7,971 bases of DNA from an uncultured Synergistales bacterium (lineage in GTDB: Bacteria; Synergistota; Synergistia; Synergistales; Aminobacteriaceae), in the NCBI GenBank assembly GCA_937957815.1, contig CALFXN010000640.1, positions 1-7,971 of the forward strand. The letters run 5' to 3'. The notes beneath the pieces are model-generated. The model ran no database searches and was not told the DNA's origin. It was given only the letters and a program-made list of their open reading frames with translations. Both the position numbers and the translations under genes were made by a program. Positions within the stretch are counted from its first letter, which is position 1; the number at the start of each line of letters is the position of its first letter. This document shows, piece by piece, positions 7,096 to 7,971 of this stretch.

Positions 7096-7221
7096 ATGGA
7101 GGTGATGACAGGGGACTGCGAAATACATCGTTCCGAAACGTCATACGCGGAGAATGATCATGAAGAGATCGGGCTGACGGAAAAGCCCGACGATACCTCA
7201 AGGAGGAGGTTTGCACCATGA
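7096..7221 (+). CDS. Possible 41-aa leader ORF overlapping the flagellin start
   Basis: An open frame runs from ATG 7096 (or in-frame ATG 7105) to TGA 7219-7221 and overlaps the flagellin ATG (7218-7220) as ATGA, the classic arrangement for translational coupling. The predicted peptide begins [14 protein letters not shown], is acidic in the middle and ends in an SRRRFAP tail; I do not recognise it. The ribosome site is poor. GGAGGT at 7098-7103 is too close to ATG 7105 and lies inside the frame for ATG 7096, which has only a weak AGAGAA upstream. It could be chance, since the leader is purine-rich and only ~140 bases long. If translated, ribosomes would unfold both candidate CsrA hairpins. 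Confidence 0.2.
   Translation: MEVMTGDCEIHRSETSYAENDHEEIGLTEKPDDTSRRRFAP
7169..7190 (+). promoter_or_regulatory. Upstream candidate CsrA-binding hairpin in the flagellin leader
   Basis: A perfect 7-bp stem (TCGGGCT 7169-7175 with AGCCCGA 7184-7190) closes an 8-base loop, GACGGAAA, with GGA at 7179-7181. GGA in a hairpin loop is the defining feature of CsrA targets, here preceded by AC as in many sites. There is no T-run after it, so it is not an intrinsic terminator. It lies about 28 bases before the flagellin start codon and would be the second, affinity-raising site of a pair. Confidence 0.6.
7195..7210 (+). promoter_or_regulatory. Flagellin Shine-Dalgarno within a candidate CsrA-binding hairpin
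   Basis: ACCTC (7195-7199) can pair with GAGGT (7206-7210), leaving loop AAGGAG with GGA at 7202-7204. CAAGGA (7199-7204) matches the central CARGGA of the known CsrA consensus. The same bases (AGGAGGAGGT, 7201-7210) are a very strong ribosome site 7 bases from ATG 7218. CsrA bound here would directly block initiation. This GGA is 23 bases from the one in the neighbouring upstream hairpin, a spacing one CsrA dimer can bridge. Confidence 0.65.
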
Positions 7222-7971
7222 GAATCTACCACAATATACCCGCGCTTTTTGCGTACAACGCACTTTCGAATACGAACACCGCCCTTCAGAAGTCCATCAA
7301 CAAGCTCTCGACCGGACTACGGATCAACAGCGCCGCCGACGACGCCGCCGGGCTCGCGATTTCCGAAAAGATGCGCGCCCAGGTCAACGGTCTCGACAAG
7401 GCCGTCGCGAACGCGCAGGACGGCATTTCGATGATCCAGACGGCGGAAGGCGCGCTCAACGAGACGCACTCCATCCTTCAGCGAATGCGCGAGTTGTCCG
7501 TTCAGGCGGCCAACGATACGCTCACGTCGAACGACAGGCAGTATATCCAGCTCGAAGTCGATCAGCTTCGGACGGAAATCGACCGCATCGCGAACACGAC
7601 GCAGTTCAACAAGAAGAAGCTTCTCGACGGATCGAACGCCATTCTGTGGTCCACCGACAAGCTGGAGACGAGGCTGAACATCCGCGGCGGTCTGCGTCAG
7701 ATCGACCAGTTCGGCCAGAAGGCGGTCAACGAAGGGAACTACCGGATCACGATCCAGGCGGATCCGGGGCAGAACCAGGTCCAGAAGAGCGATATCTTCA
7801 AGGTCAAGCACGAGAACGTGATCATGAACGTCTCGATCGCGACGACGAATGGCTTCAAGGACGTCACGGTGAACGGCCTGCCGTCGGGGAACTATGTCGT
7901 CGGGACGACCGCGATTACGACTAATCCGGCTGCTTCCGGAAATCTTTCGGGGCTGTCGCTTTACGCCCAGA
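7218..7971 (+). CDS. fliC: Flagellin, filament structural protein, 3' end missing
   Basis: Flagellin subunits polymerise into the filament after export. ATG 7218 is fixed by the strong AGGAGGAGGT ribosome site. The frame stays open to the window end, showing 251 residues. The N-terminus begins [16 protein letters not shown], then shows the invariant [20 protein letters not shown] pattern (from residue 30), the [14 protein letters not shown] segment (87-100, containing the Arg/Leu positions of the TLR5-recognised surface) and FNKKKLLDG, the end of the conserved D0/D1 domain. After that the sequence diverges ([19 protein letters not shown] and onward), indicating a large variable or inserted middle domain as in the long flagellins of Synergistota. 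This domain probably carries glycosylation sites for the adjacent Maf enzymes. Transcription is likely from the sigma-28 site at 7046-7073, and translation is likely controlled by CsrA/FliW. Confidence 0.96.
   Translation, partial: MRIYHNIPALFAYNALSNTNTALQKSINKLSTGLRINSAADDAAGLAISEKMRAQVNGLDKAVANAQDGISMIQTAEGALNETHSILQRMRELSVQAANDTLTSNDRQYIQLEVDQLRTEIDRIANTTQFNKKKLLDGSNAILWSTDKLETRLNIRGGLRQIDQFGQKAVNEGNYRITIQADPGQNQVQKSDIFKVKHENVIMNVSIATTNGFKDVTVNGLPSGNYVVGTTAITTNPAASGNLSGLSLYAQ

Noticed and set aside
7169..7190. Hairpin in the flagellin leader as a terminator of the maf2 transcript
   Set aside because: No T-run follows the stem; the next bases are CGATACCTC.
7211..7924. 237-codon + strand frame over the flagellin gene
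   Set aside because: It is Arg-rich out-of-frame reading of flagellin. The real frame starts at 7218 and continues past the window end.
1..7971. Transposons, CRISPR arrays, tRNA or rRNA genes
   Set aside because: No transposase-like frame, terminal inverted repeats, regularly spaced repeats or RNA gene patterns were seen on either strand.

Overview
The window is part of a flagellar filament-assembly locus, read entirely from the + strand. The order is flgL (3' part) - maf-type glycosyltransferase 1 - fliW - csrA - maf-type glycosyltransferase 2 - flagellin (5' part). The flagellin N-terminus, the flagellin_IN-like insert in FlgL and the gene order suggest a bacterium of the phylum Synergistota. 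That is recognition from memory, and a Firmicutes relative cannot be excluded from the sequence alone. Most of the DNA is about 60% GC, but the first maf gene is strikingly AT-rich.

Region 1-1053 holds the C-terminal 350 residues of the hook-filament junction protein FlgL. After 11 bases comes a 796-aa Maf/DUF115 protein (1065-3455), whose composition swings between about 23% and 62% GC along its length. fliW (3481-3978) and csrA (3979-4215) follow, with no base between the fliW stop and the csrA start. After a 71-base gap, a second, longer Maf/DUF115 protein (4287-7073, TTG start, 928 aa) with a TPR-like C-terminus runs up to the flagellin leader. Flagellin starts at 7218 and runs off the window end. 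Its frame has no stop in the window, so it is easily missed by an ORF finder that requires closed ORFs.

The genes fit one job: making, glycosylating and dosing the filament protein. FlgL is the platform on which flagellin polymerises. Maf proteins are candidate transferases that put nonulosonic-acid sugars on flagellin. CsrA represses flagellin translation and FliW relieves that repression (the CsrA-FliW-flagellin switch known from Bacillus). The sequence supplies the matching cis-elements. A perfect sigma-28 -10 box (GCCGATAA) overlaps the maf2 stop codon. The 144-base flagellin leader then folds into two adjacent small hairpins, each showing GGA in its loop, and the second one holds the flagellin Shine-Dalgarno. 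This is the expected form of a dual CsrA site.

I did not find a system of an undescribed kind. The points most worth a second look are the CsrA target in the flagellin leader, a 41-codon leader ORF that overlaps the flagellin start as ATGA, the mosaic composition and 8-base homopolymers of maf1, and the flanking of fliW-csrA by two divergent Maf paralogues.
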